A stretch of DNA of 64,000 nt from Okeanomitos corallinicola TIOX110 (GCF_038050375.1 NZ_CP150887.1:62001-126000); one strand, 5' to 3'. Shown: positions 17,044-26,661, counted from the first letter of the stretch. The notes: a model not told the origin generated them from the letters alone. Translations and numbers: made by a program.

Positions 17044-18453
17044 TTACCGGATTACCAAAATACGCTGTCTAGCTCGTGAACTAGCAACATAATACAAACG
17101 ATTAAACTCCTTAATTTTAGCTAGAATTGATTTATTATCTTCTCCCCGTTCTGGATTCAATCGCTTACTTAAATCTTGTCCATCAATACCTGCTTCTAAG
17201 AAAGTGCTACCTTGACTATTATGCACAGTCAATGCAAAGCAATTTCTGATATTAGCAAACTGTTCTAAATGTTTATAGTATTGCTTCCACAGAAAAGGAT
17301 TACGTTTGGCACTTCTGAGCAACCGTTGAGTTTCTTGTTTAAATCGTTTCTCTTCATCTTCATGTAAAACGTAGATTTGACGCACAATTCCTTCATCTGT
17401 TTCTACTTTCAATCTCCAAGCATCATAGTTGTTATAACGTTCTGCCAACACATCCACAACATTAAATTCTGTAGATGTTGAAAGAATGGCAGTTTTACCA
17501 TCAGGAGCTATCACCGGATCTCTAGTAATCAATCTTTCCCCAGGAATAAATCTACTAGCATTCCTCCCATACAAATATGTCCGAATTTGTTGATTATAAA
17601 AGTCAACTTGGGCATTAGTCCATGATAAAATACGGAAACAATCTGGATTATGCACAAATTCTTTAGACATCTTTTTGCACGCATACCGCAGCAAAGTTTG
17701 ACGTTTTACCATGAGCGAACCGTTGCTTTTATCAGGTAAATATTTAGCAAAGGGATTAAATGGTAGTTTACTTTTAGTAACTGCATAGCGAGCAGCAGTA
17801 ACAAACTCTAATAAAGGACTATCAATTCCTTGACGGACAACTTGAGTTAATACTGCTTTATTTGCTACTTGAAAACTCAGAGATTTTCTTTCATTAACTG
17901 GATTTAATTGTGCGGGGTCGCCCATGAGAATAATTTTGATTTTTGTCCAGGGTGATGCTTGATTAGCAACGTTTTCAATCCAGTGCCACAGTTGTTTACC
18001 AATCATGGAACATTCATCAATAAAGACAACATCAAATAAATTGATGTATGATGGTCCTATCTGCTCCAGTATTTTCTCTTTACCTCTAGTCACCATTCCT
18101 AATCCTAGTAATTGGTGAATTGTAAAGAATTCTACGTTAGTTATTCCATTTTCTGCTGCCATCCGTCGTAGTACACCTACTGCTTTATTTGTGGGTGCAG
18201 TTAATACAACTTTTTTACCTGTGGCTACCAGCACTTTTACAAGTTGAAAAACTATTGTTGATTTTCCTGTTCCAGCAAATCCTACTAACAGAAATAAAGC
18301 AGCAGTGACGGTTGGTTGAACAAATGTCCACATTTTATCTAAGGCTTTTTGCTGCTGTTGAGTAAATTGAAATGGGAAAGAATTTGTGGTCAGGAAATTA
18401 GGAAGTGTTTCTAGCATAGTTGCTTCGTTAATTCCATTCATTGATCCACTCAA
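17044..18453 (-). CDS. Dda/RecD-like superfamily 1B DNA helicase
   Basis: 469 residues. Walker A is GFAGTGKST (about 60-68), motif Ia LTAPTNKAVGVL, motif II FIDECSM, motif III LMGDPAQLNPV, motif V LTVHNSQGSTF and motif VI YYVASSRARQRI. Order and spacing match small SF1B helicases such as phage T4 Dda and the RecD helicase core. These move 5' to 3' on single-stranded DNA and help replication start or restart. There are no extra domains. It is probably part of the accessory replication set with dnaX, holA and dnaN. The start could be the ATG at 18453 or an internal ATG 12 codons later. Confidence 0.88.
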   Translation of the reverse strand: MSGSMNGINEATMLETLPNFLTTNSFPFQFTQQQQKALDKMWTFVQPTVTAALFLLVGFAGTGKSTIVFQLVKVLVATGKKVVLTAPTNKAVGVLRRMAAENGITNVEFFTIHQLLGLGMVTRGKEKILEQIGPSYINLFDVVFIDECSMIGKQLWHWIENVANQASPWTKIKIILMGDPAQLNPVNERKSLSFQVANKAVLTQVVRQGIDSPLLEFVTAARYAVTKSKLPFNPFAKYLPDKSNGSLMVKRQTLLRYACKKMSKEFVHNPDCFRILSWTNAQVDFYNQQIRTYLYGRNASRFIPGERLITRDPVIAPDGKTAILSTSTEFNVVDVLAERYNNYDAWRLKVETDEGIVRQIYVLHEDEEKRFKQETQRLLRSAKRNPFLWKQYYKHLEQFANIRNCFALTVHNSQGSTFLEAGIDGQDLSKRLNPERGEDNKSILAKIKEFNRLYYVASSRARQRILVIR

Positions 18454-18713
18454 TGCAGCGTTAGCTGTTTGGTTAATTCAAAACTATACTCCTTTTAGTA
18501 TCAAATATTTATTAGGGGTATAAGAGCAGTCATAGCAAGGTTATTTCATTCTAGATTTAAGCAACGAAATATAGGTATTCTCAGCCGTCGTGAGATAGAA
18601 TCCCTGAAGGTTAAAATAAAGCATTATCGTAAATACATAAAATGTCAAATTTTAGAATGAAACAGCCGTGGCAGTTAGAGGTAAGTCTTTCTGAAGCAAT
18701 TAATTTGGGGAGT

Positions 18714-18808
18714 GATAAGTAACTAGGCAGAATAAATTACACAAATTTCTTTACTTTTGCCTTTTGCCTGCCTCCACTTGTGAAATTAATTTTGCACGAC
18801 TACTTATC
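18714..18808. mobile_element. Small MITE-like element with GATAAGTA/TACTTATC ends
   Basis: A 95-bp segment with perfect 8-bp inverted ends and a TTAATTTTGCACGAC block next to the right end. It resembles the elements at 44141-44248 and 49770-49902, which share AATTAATTTTGC and TAAGTA ends. The surrounding gap 18454-19000 shows no gene. Confidence 0.55.
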
Positions 18809-19000
18809 ATGTCTCCCCTTCAGCAATTGCGATATAAATTGTTTGTGCAGAAATCCAAAAATTCTTTTTCCCCCTGCATCTTGCCCCATGCGGTTCCTTA
18901 ATGATAATAAGTATTTAATCGGTCATGATATGATACCTGGGAAATAGAGATGAAGTGGCATCAGAGATTAAAATAAAAGACGTAAGCATTTTCCAGAAAG

Positions 19001-19663
19001 ATGACATATCCAACTGCTCCTTGGAAACTTGAAGGCTATGCGATTCAAACCTTGCACTTAGTTGATATAAAGCAAGCTGTTCCTTTTGTTCCTTCCGAAT
19101 TAGAGATTGTTTCCCTTTTACCCGGTAAAACTTTGGCAGGAACTTATGTATCTTCCTATGAAGCTGGTTCTTTATTGGAATACAATGAATTAATTGTAGT
19201 TCCGGCTTTTGTACGCTATCAAGGATATATTGGTGCTTGGATTTCCCATATTTATGTAGATAATGAAGATTCTGTAGCTGGAGGTAGGGAAATTTGGGGA
19301 TTACCCAAAGAAATGGCTGAATTTAGTTGGGATAAGGATGGTATAGTTAGTGTTAAACAAAATCAAAGAGAGTTATACCAACTGTCTTATAAAAAAGACT
19401 GGTTGAGCTTATCTACATGGTGGAAACAAGAATTGAGAGGTAATGCTTTCGGCGGTTTAGGTTCTGAGTTGCTATATTTTCAAAATGATTTTAAGTCCCA
19501 AATTAACTTATTAAAATCTAATTTAGAAATTCCCCAACACAGCCCTTTTGCTTCTTTAGGTTTAGGTCAGCCTTGGTTAACTGTAAAATTACAAAACTTA
19601 GAATTATTGGCTGGTGTACCCAAATTACTTGGTAATGAAGTCATTAATTTGAGTTATAATTGA
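19001..19663 (+). CDS. Acetoacetate decarboxylase-family protein
   Basis: 220 residues. The chain follows the ADC fold: PFVPSELEIVSLLPGKTLAG near the N-terminus, a YNELIVVPAFVRYQG strand, and SVAGGREIWGLPKEMAEF. The last segment includes the Glu and the Lys (GLPK) at the place of the Schiff-base lysine of the family. Many ADC-family proteins in cyanobacteria are not true acetoacetate decarboxylases, so the substrate is left open. A hypothetical gene follows 71 bp later on the same strand. Confidence 0.8.
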   Translation: MTYPTAPWKLEGYAIQTLHLVDIKQAVPFVPSELEIVSLLPGKTLAGTYVSSYEAGSLLEYNELIVVPAFVRYQGYIGAWISHIYVDNEDSVAGGREIWGLPKEMAEFSWDKDGIVSVKQNQRELYQLSYKKDWLSLSTWWKQELRGNAFGGLGSELLYFQNDFKSQINLLKSNLEIPQHSPFASLGLGQPWLTVKLQNLELLAGVPKLLGNEVINLSYN

Positions 19664-19734
19664 TTGTTCATACGGAAATTGAAACCTCTATCTTATTTGA
19701 ATAAAAATTTTAGAAATACCAAAAGGGTGTAATT

Positions 19735-20232
19735 ATGGCCAGAAAGTCCAGAGATTTCAAGGATTTGATGCAAGAAAAACAGAGTTCTCAGAAGAAACGG
19801 AAAAATCTGGAAGCACTCAGAAATAAGATGTCAGAGGGTGTTTTTGGGGAACTGGCTGCAAATATGCCGATAGAACCCAAGGGTGCAATCAAAATGTCGG
19901 AAGTTATGAAAGATTTTATAGCACCCTATATGGATTCCATAGACAATTTAAAAGAATTAAAGGCTTTTTTTAGTTTGGCTGCGATCGCCTGGAATGCGGC
20001 AGTGATACCTGAATCAGATAAAAAAGAAGTTCTTGATGCTTTTGTACAACAGCAGTTGCTTGTATGTGATCCAGAAACCCAACGGGAAACCAGAGAAATT
20101 ATTGCTGAATTAATTGCTAGAAAACGCCAGCATTTTTCCCATATTAAACGGCTGATTATGGATTTTGATGTGACACAATCTGGACAAAGATATGATATTT
20201 CTGTAGCTTCAACTTTGTTGGAAACTGAGTAA
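19735..20232 (+). CDS. Conserved hypothetical helical protein
   Basis: 165 residues, not recognised. The first 30 residues are strongly basic (KKRKNLEALRNKM). The rest is predicted helical, with LKAFFSLAAIAWNAAVIP as a hydrophobic core segment and a long charged helix RETREIIAELIARKRQHFSHIKRLIMDF. It has no signal peptide or clear catalytic motif. It is co-directional with the ADC-family gene and may be co-transcribed. Confidence 0.6.
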   Translation: MARKSRDFKDLMQEKQSSQKKRKNLEALRNKMSEGVFGELAANMPIEPKGAIKMSEVMKDFIAPYMDSIDNLKELKAFFSLAAIAWNAAVIPESDKKEVLDAFVQQQLLVCDPETQRETREIIAELIARKRQHFSHIKRLIMDFDVTQSGQRYDISVASTLLETE

Positions 20233-20477
20233 AGCAGGATTCAGGATTCAGGATTCAGGAGTAAAATCCCTTTTTAGTGGTAGTTTAATTATCAATTGAT
20301 TTCTATACACCCTATCTACTGCTATATTTTATCTGCCTGAACCTGGATTTCTCGGACAGATTATCAAAGCTTTATTAAATCTAGATTACTGATAGCTGCA
20401 TCCTTACCAAAGTATTACCGTAAAAATGCTATAATTTATTGATAATAAAATGCAGATATTAAGATTGAATAGTTCTT

Positions 20478-20768
20478 ATGGGATATCCAAAGCACTGGAA
20501 AGAATTAGCTAGAGATATCAAGGAAAAAGCTGATTGGCGTTGTCAAAAATGTGGGCGTGTTTGTTTGCGTCCCGGTGAAAAACCTCCTGACAATATTAAA
20601 CCCCGTGCGTACAACCTCCAAGTCCACCACCACAATATGATACCTACGGATAATCGCCTTGAAAATCTTATACCCGTTTGTTCATCTTGTCATCTTAGTT
20701 ACCATCGTGGGGGTAGGGGTAATATTTCGGTGGGGCAGTTGAGCTTGTTTGATATTTCCCAATTTTAG
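20478..20768 (+). CDS. HNH endonuclease-like protein
   Basis: 96 residues. CQKCGRVCLRPG gives the first zinc pair, LQVHHHNMIPTDNRLENLIPVCSSCH supplies the histidine pair, the Asn of the ENL segment and the second CxxC. This is a compact HNH nuclease domain with no extra recognition domain. Such small proteins occur as free-standing nicking or cleaving enzymes on plasmids and phages. The ATG at 20478 is well placed and no other start fits. Confidence 0.85.
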   Translation: MGYPKHWKELARDIKEKADWRCQKCGRVCLRPGEKPPDNIKPRAYNLQVHHHNMIPTDNRLENLIPVCSSCHLSYHRGGRGNISVGQLSLFDISQF

Positions 20769-21173
20769 CGATGATCAAATGGTGTAGGTAGGTGGATGTT
20801 TGATAACCTCTTACTGCTCTTGCTGACTCTGAGCATATATAGAAAGGGTAAATTACGCTTTCATAACTAATATTAAAACAAAACACGCTGTATCAAGCCT
20901 AATAAGCTAACATATATTTTATACAGAAAATACAATTATGTTATATGACAGCTAACTACTTTGTTATCATTAAGTAATTTTTAAACTAATGTTATTATAA
21001 ATCTACATATAGCTTTCTGCTTAGTATGATATATACATAATTAGATATTTATAAAATTTGTCAATACTAGACAAGGCGCTAGAAAAAGATTATGCTGAAA
21101 ACCCGCCAGTTTGACATAACCTGAATTATGTCAATCTCAAAAATTTAAATAATAGAACAAAGGTACTATCAAA
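20769..21173. other. AT-rich gap upstream of a recombinase gene
   Basis: About 400 bp without a gene. The only clear structure is the palindrome at 21109-21136, described separately. Confidence 0.6.
21109..21136. promoter_or_regulatory. dif-like Xer recombination site
   Basis: Two perfect 9-bp arms, TTGACATAA (21111-21119) and TTATGTCAA (21126-21134), flank a 6-bp centre, CCTGAA. Extending to 11-bp arms gives ten of eleven symmetric positions. Bacterial dif sites have 11-bp arms, a 6-bp centre and the inner ATAA/TTAT(G) sequence, all matched here. It lies 38 bp before a tyrosine recombinase start, so it is likely that enzyme's target, an operator, or both. Confidence 0.65.
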
Positions 21174-22043
21174 ATGAACGCTTTAGCTGTTGCACAACCA
21201 CCTGAAATTAACCAATATGCAAATAAATCTATTGATGTATTACTTAATATGTGGCTACATAGTAAGAGTCAGTCTACTCAAGACAGTTACAAGCGTACTG
21301 CTATAAAGTTCTTAGCTTTTGTGAATAAACCACTTATTAATATTGGTTTAGATGATATTCAGCAGTGGATTGATAGCTTACCATCTGCCAGCGATAACAC
21401 CAGAAAAACTTATATCAATATAGTTAAGTCACTGCTTACATTTACTCACAAGTTAGGAATTACACAGTATAACGTTGGTAAGGTGGTGAAGACTCCCAAA
21501 CCTAAAGATGCACTCACGGAACGGATACTAACTGAACAGGAGATAACTATACTGATACACTCAGAAACTAACCAACGGAATAAGCTAATTTTAAAAATGC
21601 TTTACTACTGCGGGTTACGTGCTACTGAGTTAAGCAGTTTGAGATGGGGTGATTTGTCAGAACGGGGTGATGGGAACGGTCAAGCCACTATATATGGTAA
21701 GGGTAGTAAAACCCGTGTAGTTATTATTCCCGGTAACTTGTATAAGGAACTGCAAGAGTTAAGGGGTGATGCTGGTAAAGCCGAGCCGGTGTTTAGGTCA
21801 AGGCAGGGAACAGGTTTTTTAACCCGTGCTATGATTTGGGAGATTGTCAAAAAAGCTTCACTGAGAATAGGTTTACCCGCACCTAGTCCCCACTGGTTAC
21901 GACATGGCCACGCTAGTCATAGTTTAGATAGGGGCGCACCTATTCACCTGGTTAGTCAAAGCTTAGGTCATGCCAGCGTCGCTACTACTTCACGGTATTT
22001 ACACGCTAAACCATCTGATTGCAGTAGTTTATATTTGGGGTAA
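21174..22043 (+). CDS. Tyrosine recombinase (XerC/XerD-like)
   Basis: 289 residues. An N-terminal SAM-like core-binding domain (SQSTQDSYKRTAIKFLAFVN ... RKTYINIVKSLLTFTHKLG) is followed by the catalytic domain. Catalytic residues are Arg in CGLRATELSSLRW, Lys in the KGSKTR hairpin, H-x-x-R in HWLRHGHASH, the second His in LGHASV and Tyr in SRYLH. The size and order are those of Xer recombinases, which resolve replicon dimers at dif-type sites. A dif-like palindrome sits just upstream, which supports a dedicated resolution or integration role. Confidence 0.9.
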   Translation: MNALAVAQPPEINQYANKSIDVLLNMWLHSKSQSTQDSYKRTAIKFLAFVNKPLINIGLDDIQQWIDSLPSASDNTRKTYINIVKSLLTFTHKLGITQYNVGKVVKTPKPKDALTERILTEQEITILIHSETNQRNKLILKMLYYCGLRATELSSLRWGDLSERGDGNGQATIYGKGSKTRVVIIPGNLYKELQELRGDAGKAEPVFRSRQGTGFLTRAMIWEIVKKASLRIGLPAPSPHWLRHGHASHSLDRGAPIHLVSQSLGHASVATTSRYLHAKPSDCSSLYLG

Positions 22044-22192
22044 GCGTTGAGGAGCAATGGTTCTAGAGTTTTCTTTCACAAAACCCGGTTGGAGTACAAT
22101 TGGAGTTGTTTATTTTTGGTCACGGTAAGTAGTTTATGTTGTTGTTATTACGGCATAATTCGCTTTCTTTGCTAGAATTTGACAGGAAAAGA

Positions 22193-22480
22193 GCGATTCC
22201 TACGGAGTGCTTCGCTATCGCATCCCTAGATGAAGGTAAACCCGTTATTCCTGTGTGGCTAGATGTTATTTATCAGGGGTTAGTAAGTCAGTTACCAAGG
22301 TAGCGATCGCATCCCTAGATGAAGGTAAAGTTGTGATTCCTGTGTGGCTAGATGTTATTTATCAGGGGTTAGTAAGTCAGTTACCAAGGTAGCGATCGCG
22401 TCCCTAGATGAAGGTAAATCTGTTATTCCTGTGTGATTAGATGTTATTTATAAGGGGTTAGAAGAAAAACTAAAAGCTTA
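22193..22480 (+). repeat. Palindrome copy and three tandem 89-bp units
   Basis: 22193-22221 is a copy of the palindrome found inside dnaX. From 22218 an 89-bp unit is repeated at 22307 and 22396, the last copy diverged. Each unit would encode LDEGK followed by PVWLDVIYQGL in one frame, but 89 is not a multiple of three, so the frame breaks between copies. A related stretch lies at 27718-27790 (LDQGK, IIPVWLDKIYQRL). These look like reduplicated ends of a decayed gene family that I cannot name. The rest of 22044-22663 contains only fragments. Confidence 0.75.
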
Positions 22481-22663
22481 ACTAAACTAAGAAAATATAG
22501 CTTAAGTCAATCGCATCGCTGAGAAAATAGTTTTTCATGCCAAGGTGTTTAACTTAGTGGCTAAAGATAATAAATGACTGCGGTAATATTTACCATTGAA
22601 CCAGAAAATTTAGATGATCCACTTTAGTCTGTGATTCGCACACTTTCGGAGAAGATTGGGCAG

Positions 22664-23809
22664 CTAAAAACTTGCTTCTCGTAATAGAAATGATTTTAAA
22701 TGTTTCACTGTATTATTTTCCCATTCACCATACTTTGTCGGGTCATTATGAAATTGTTTCCATGCTTTTTGCATTAGTGATGGTAGATTATCATTACTAT
22801 CAGGTTGTTTATAGTAAGGAATTAATCCAACTTCTTCACATACCTTTATTACTTGTTTAGCTAGTTGCCGTAAAATTTCATTTGGGTAACAATATTCATA
22901 TTCTCCATCAGGAGAATCTACTAGAATTAACTTAAATTCTTCCCATTTTTGGATTATATTTTCTACTTTTTCTGATTCTCCAAGTTCCTGTAGTGTTAAT
23001 AAAATTGCTCTCATTCTTGCTTCGTCAGCAGGATGACTTCCTTCTTGTCCAAAACTTGGATAGTAAATTTCTGGATCAGATTCAAGCAATAATCTTAAAT
23101 GAGACCAGCCATACGCAGAACCTACTAAGTAAGTGGCACAGATATCACAAGAAAACTCTACTATATATTCTTGTAACCATGTTTGCTCTAATAACTTAAA
23201 ATAATTTGGATAAGCTTTTGAGGGATTTTTATTTTTAAGGATATCTCTTTGTTCCTTAATGTACTTACATAAAATCGTTGAAAACGGTTGAGTAATTTCA
23301 GTTTCGTAATAGTTATATAACAAATGCCCTAACTCATGTACAAAATCTGGTATAGCTAGTAAGAAATTATCTTCACATAAAGGAATATTAATTATATTTT
23401 CTACAGGAAGAGCAGAGAAATAATCTGAACTGTGAGTGCTGATTAACGGATACTCTTCACAAGAGTAATTTACTTGCTCACAAAAGAGTTTACCAAATTT
23501 ATAAAAATAGTAATCTTTTTTATTGAAATGATATAATAGAGTGAGTTTAGATGTTTCTAAAATATTTACATATTCTGCATAACGTCTATATGAGTTAATT
23601 TGATTTTTTAGTAGAATTTCTACACCAAAATCTGGATCATTAATAATTTCTTGTATATCATAAGCTAATTTCTCTAACTCTGTAGATACATTGTTAATAT
23701 GTAATTTCAACTCTTCTGGTAAATTGTTTAAATCTTTCAAGTGTTCAATTAATGTATGACAACGTTTAAGTAATAACATTACTTGTCCGCAGAAAAATTG
23801 TGACATCAT
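22664..23809 (-). CDS. HExxH zinc metalloprotease-like protein (Argonaute operon)
   Basis: 381 residues. PDFVHELGHLLYNYYE carries the zincin motif H158-E-L-G-H162. A downstream glutamate in LQEYIVEFSCDICATYLVG (about 214-218) is placed as the third zinc ligand of a gluzincin. SHPADEARMRAILL (about 258) follows, as seen after the active site in several zincins. The N-terminal half is helical and has no signal peptide, so the protein is probably cytoplasmic. It is the last gene of a four-gene operon and starts 9 bp after the previous stop. A protease in an Argonaute operon is unusual; its substrate is unknown. Start at 23809 or 23806. Confidence 0.75.
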   Translation of the reverse strand: MMSQFFCGQVMLLLKRCHTLIEHLKDLNNLPEELKLHINNVSTELEKLAYDIQEIINDPDFGVEILLKNQINSYRRYAEYVNILETSKLTLLYHFNKKDYYFYKFGKLFCEQVNYSCEEYPLISTHSSDYFSALPVENIINIPLCEDNFLLAIPDFVHELGHLLYNYYETEITQPFSTILCKYIKEQRDILKNKNPSKAYPNYFKLLEQTWLQEYIVEFSCDICATYLVGSAYGWSHLRLLLESDPEIYYPSFGQEGSHPADEARMRAILLTLQELGESEKVENIIQKWEEFKLILVDSPDGEYEYCYPNEILRQLAKQVIKVCEEVGLIPYYKQPDSNDNLPSLMQKAWKQFHNDPTKYGEWENNTVKHLKSFLLREASF

Positions 23810-23818
23810 AAAATTTAC

Positions 23819-24256
23819 CTACCTTCTTCGCAATTTGCGATATAGCCTTGTAGTTTCAGCGTCAAGTTGTTCACATAGTTCATCAAGATGATCAATAAAT
23901 TTGTCTGTAAGAGGTTCATTACCAACTAGACTCTGCTGAACTTCTTCTAGATCATTTTTATACCAAGATATATCTCCTTTATGTTGTTCCTGTAGACGCT
24001 TGATAAAAAAAGGTGGTACTTTAGGAAGATTTTGTTCGCCTTCTCCTACCCCATTGCTATCACCTAGTTGTGTAACTATTTGTCCTAAGATATTAGACAG
24101 ATAATTTCGTGCGCTAATAATTTCTTGAGAGGTTATATTTTCTCCACTTTTTAGCTTAAAATGGTGCTTTTTTAGCAGAATAATATAATCATTAAGATTT
24201 TTGAACAAATTAGCGGTACTTTTGTATTCTTGAGAAATTATTCCAATTCCGCTCAT
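23819..24256 (-). CDS. Small helical protein of the Argonaute operon
   Basis: 145 residues, not recognised. It is predicted almost fully helical: an N-terminal segment (STANLFKNLNDYIILLKKHHFKL), a middle helix and a C-terminal charged coiled coil (DHLDELCEQLDAETTRLYRKL). There are no enzymatic motifs or membrane segment. It lies 20 bp after the Argonaute stop and 9 bp before the metalloprotease start, so it is almost surely co-translated with both. An adaptor or a protease target are possible roles, by position only. Confidence 0.65.
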   Translation of the reverse strand: MSGIGIISQEYKSTANLFKNLNDYIILLKKHHFKLKSGENITSQEIISARNYLSNILGQIVTQLGDSNGVGEGEQNLPKVPPFFIKRLQEQHKGDISWYKNDLEEVQQSLVGNEPLTDKFIDHLDELCEQLDAETTRLYRKLRRR

Positions 24257-24276
24257 AGTCTCTCACCTCGTTTGTT

Positions 24277-26661
24277 TTATTCATCTTCATCAGTTAAGTA
24301 CACACCTCTTTCCTCTTCATCAGGCTCATCTTCACTATAAAGAGCAGCTTCATCATCAGACTCACTGGCTATAGGTTCAAGAAAAGTATCTCCTAATTTT
24401 ATAGTAGCTGGAAATCGAGCAGATTTGTCGGGGGCAGCCCAAGCACCTAGTTGTGATAGGCTAAAGACATCATTTAGTGCTTTTGTTATATCTAAATCTA
24501 AATTACTATATGCAATTCTAATATGTAATGGATTCGCTGTCCCTGAAAAATTAAATGGCCACCCAGTTGTACAAACAATACCTTCTGTATTATCAATTAC
24601 AAAGTAGTCACCCATACTAGGATTTTCTATGGCATTACTTGGCTCGTTGGTTTCCTCGTAGTACAACCGTAAACGCGATGAACTAGTTTTGTGAATTTCT
24701 ATTACTCCCACCTGAACATCTTCTGCTAAAAAGCCTTCTCTTTGCAAAGTGTTAATTGCCTTGAGAAATCCATCATATTCTTCGATATAACTTCGCCCAT
24801 CTCGATGAATAATAATGGACTTTGGGTGCAAAGCTAACGAGTTAATATCTTTTTGTAAATCTTTCTTTAGTATGCTCAGAATTTGTCTTTCGGTAAGTTT
24901 TTCTCCCTGAACAGATGGATATGGTCGAAAATAGCAGTCTTTCCCTCCATTGTATAGATAAGTAAATCCTGCAAAATTATTGAGTACATCAATTCCTATA
25001 TATACTTCATAATGGAGAGGATTTTTAAGAGCAAAAGGCCATTGACGATTAACCAACAACATTCCTAATGCTGTAAACCGTATATAAGAGTAATATCTTT
25101 GTTTGTATTTTTGATTTTCATTTATTTGATATTCATGATTTTTTGGTGTAAAGAATTTTTTTACATTACCTGCATCCACACATTGAAACTGCAAAGTTTC
25201 ATACAATTCTCTTTTGATAAAATTATGAAAATCAGAGTGTGCATTTTCCGGTATTATTAATAAGGCACAACCTCTATCAATTTCATTTTTCTCTACTTCT
25301 CCTTTAATAACCTCTACTTGCTGGCGCAAGTTCTTGGCTTTTTGGTCATCGTAAATTATTTTTTTAAATTTGTAAGAATGGTGAATAAATTTGCCCATTT
25401 GATCCTCAAAATCCTCTTGGAACTTTTGAGCAATAGAGCGATGTAAAGATTGAGGTATAAATATATATTGAATTTGAAGTGAATCTCTAGTTAACAATCC
25501 AACTTCTTTATCTTGTAATAATTTTAGCCTAGTTTTTCCATAGTCTTGAATATTTACTCCTGTTTGTTCACCATTTCTATTAATATGTAAAATTTTATGA
25601 TTTCCAAAAATTAAATCAGGTATTTCAAATTTATCTATACTTTTTTCTAAAGGATCTGCGGGTATTACTAATTTTACATTATTACCACAGTCAATATCCT
25701 GAAAGTATTTATCTATCAGTTTCTTGCTTTTATCTAATCTGTCTGTTGGCTTTAAAATAGAATGCGAATGCAATTTTGCAACTTTCTGATCATTAGTCTT
25801 ATAGGTTTTATAGCACAAATCAGATGCTCCATATCTTTCTATGTTTTTATAAGGATATTGGTAAATAATAGCTATTGAATTTGGGTCTATTTGTGTCGTA
25901 ATCTTCCAATGAGAAGCATTAGCAAATTTTTTGGTGTAATCATACACATTATAATTTTTATTATCTCTGTCAGAATAAAATATTTGTTCACTAATAGAGT
26001 AATCAGTAGAAGCTAACATCTGTATTCGATACCATTGATTACCAAATTTATATAAGAAATGTTGCATTTTATAATGGTTGAAATCTTCACCATGAGTTAT
26101 ACGTTCCCAGAGAGATATTCTATCTACATAACGAATTGTTGTATCTAAGGATATATAAATATTTTTATCTGCTAAATAATGGAGACGATAAACAAATCCT
26201 TGTAATACATCTACTTGGCTATGATCTCCTGAATTGATAGGTTCTCGAAAATAAAATGAGCCATAGCTATCATTCCAAAGTTCTGGCACTTTCATTAAAG
26301 CGGAGCGGATATTATAGCTCAAAAGTCTAAGTGCTAACTTGATTTGATGAGGAGCAATATCACTAAAGTTCAGTTCATAGATGTTGGCATCTGGTAAAAG
26401 AACTGCTACGTGCGGGATTAAACGCCATTCTTTTTTTATATTCTTTGTAAGCTCAGTAGTGGCAAGGTAGACTTTGTTTCCTTGCCAATATAGACAAACA
26501 GGTTTACATAATGAAGATGCAACCATTCCAGCTAATCGATGAAGATTTTCAAGGTAGTTTTTATTTTTCTCTGGAAGTTTAGTGACTTCCAGCAATCTGT
26601 ACTTACAGGATAGTTCAGATAAATTTTTAATGGCAAATAAATTTAGAAGATGATTAGTCAT
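24277..26661 (-). CDS. Prokaryotic Argonaute with complete DEDH-type PIWI site
   Basis: 794 residues from the ATG at 26661, whose first bases overlap the previous stop (ATGA); an upstream GTG is possible. The PIWI domain is clear: YIGIDVLNNF gives Asp558, SVQGEKLT gives Glu587, IIIHRDGRSY gives Asp621 and GTANPLHI gives His713. The gaps of 29 and 34 residues match active Argonautes (34 and 34 in the Thermus enzyme). A MID-like region with QFQCV (about 491) resembles the 5'-end-binding QCV segment. Length fits N-PAZ-MID-PIWI forms. It should use a short guide to cut nucleic acid. The tail (about 765-794) is strikingly acidic, mainly D and E. It is the second gene of a compact operon. Confidence 0.88.
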   Translation of the reverse strand: MTNHLLNLFAIKNLSELSCKYRLLEVTKLPEKNKNYLENLHRLAGMVASSLCKPVCLYWQGNKVYLATTELTKNIKKEWRLIPHVAVLLPDANIYELNFSDIAPHQIKLALRLLSYNIRSALMKVPELWNDSYGSFYFREPINSGDHSQVDVLQGFVYRLHYLADKNIYISLDTTIRYVDRISLWERITHGEDFNHYKMQHFLYKFGNQWYRIQMLASTDYSISEQIFYSDRDNKNYNVYDYTKKFANASHWKITTQIDPNSIAIIYQYPYKNIERYGASDLCYKTYKTNDQKVAKLHSHSILKPTDRLDKSKKLIDKYFQDIDCGNNVKLVIPADPLEKSIDKFEIPDLIFGNHKILHINRNGEQTGVNIQDYGKTRLKLLQDKEVGLLTRDSLQIQYIFIPQSLHRSIAQKFQEDFEDQMGKFIHHSYKFKKIIYDDQKAKNLRQQVEVIKGEVEKNEIDRGCALLIIPENAHSDFHNFIKRELYETLQFQCVDAGNVKKFFTPKNHEYQINENQKYKQRYYSYIRFTALGMLLVNRQWPFALKNPLHYEVYIGIDVLNNFAGFTYLYNGGKDCYFRPYPSVQGEKLTERQILSILKKDLQKDINSLALHPKSIIIHRDGRSYIEEYDGFLKAINTLQREGFLAEDVQVGVIEIHKTSSSRLRLYYEETNEPSNAIENPSMGDYFVIDNTEGIVCTTGWPFNFSGTANPLHIRIAYSNLDLDITKALNDVFSLSQLGAWAAPDKSARFPATIKLGDTFLEPIASESDDEAALYSEDEPDEEERGVYLTDEDE

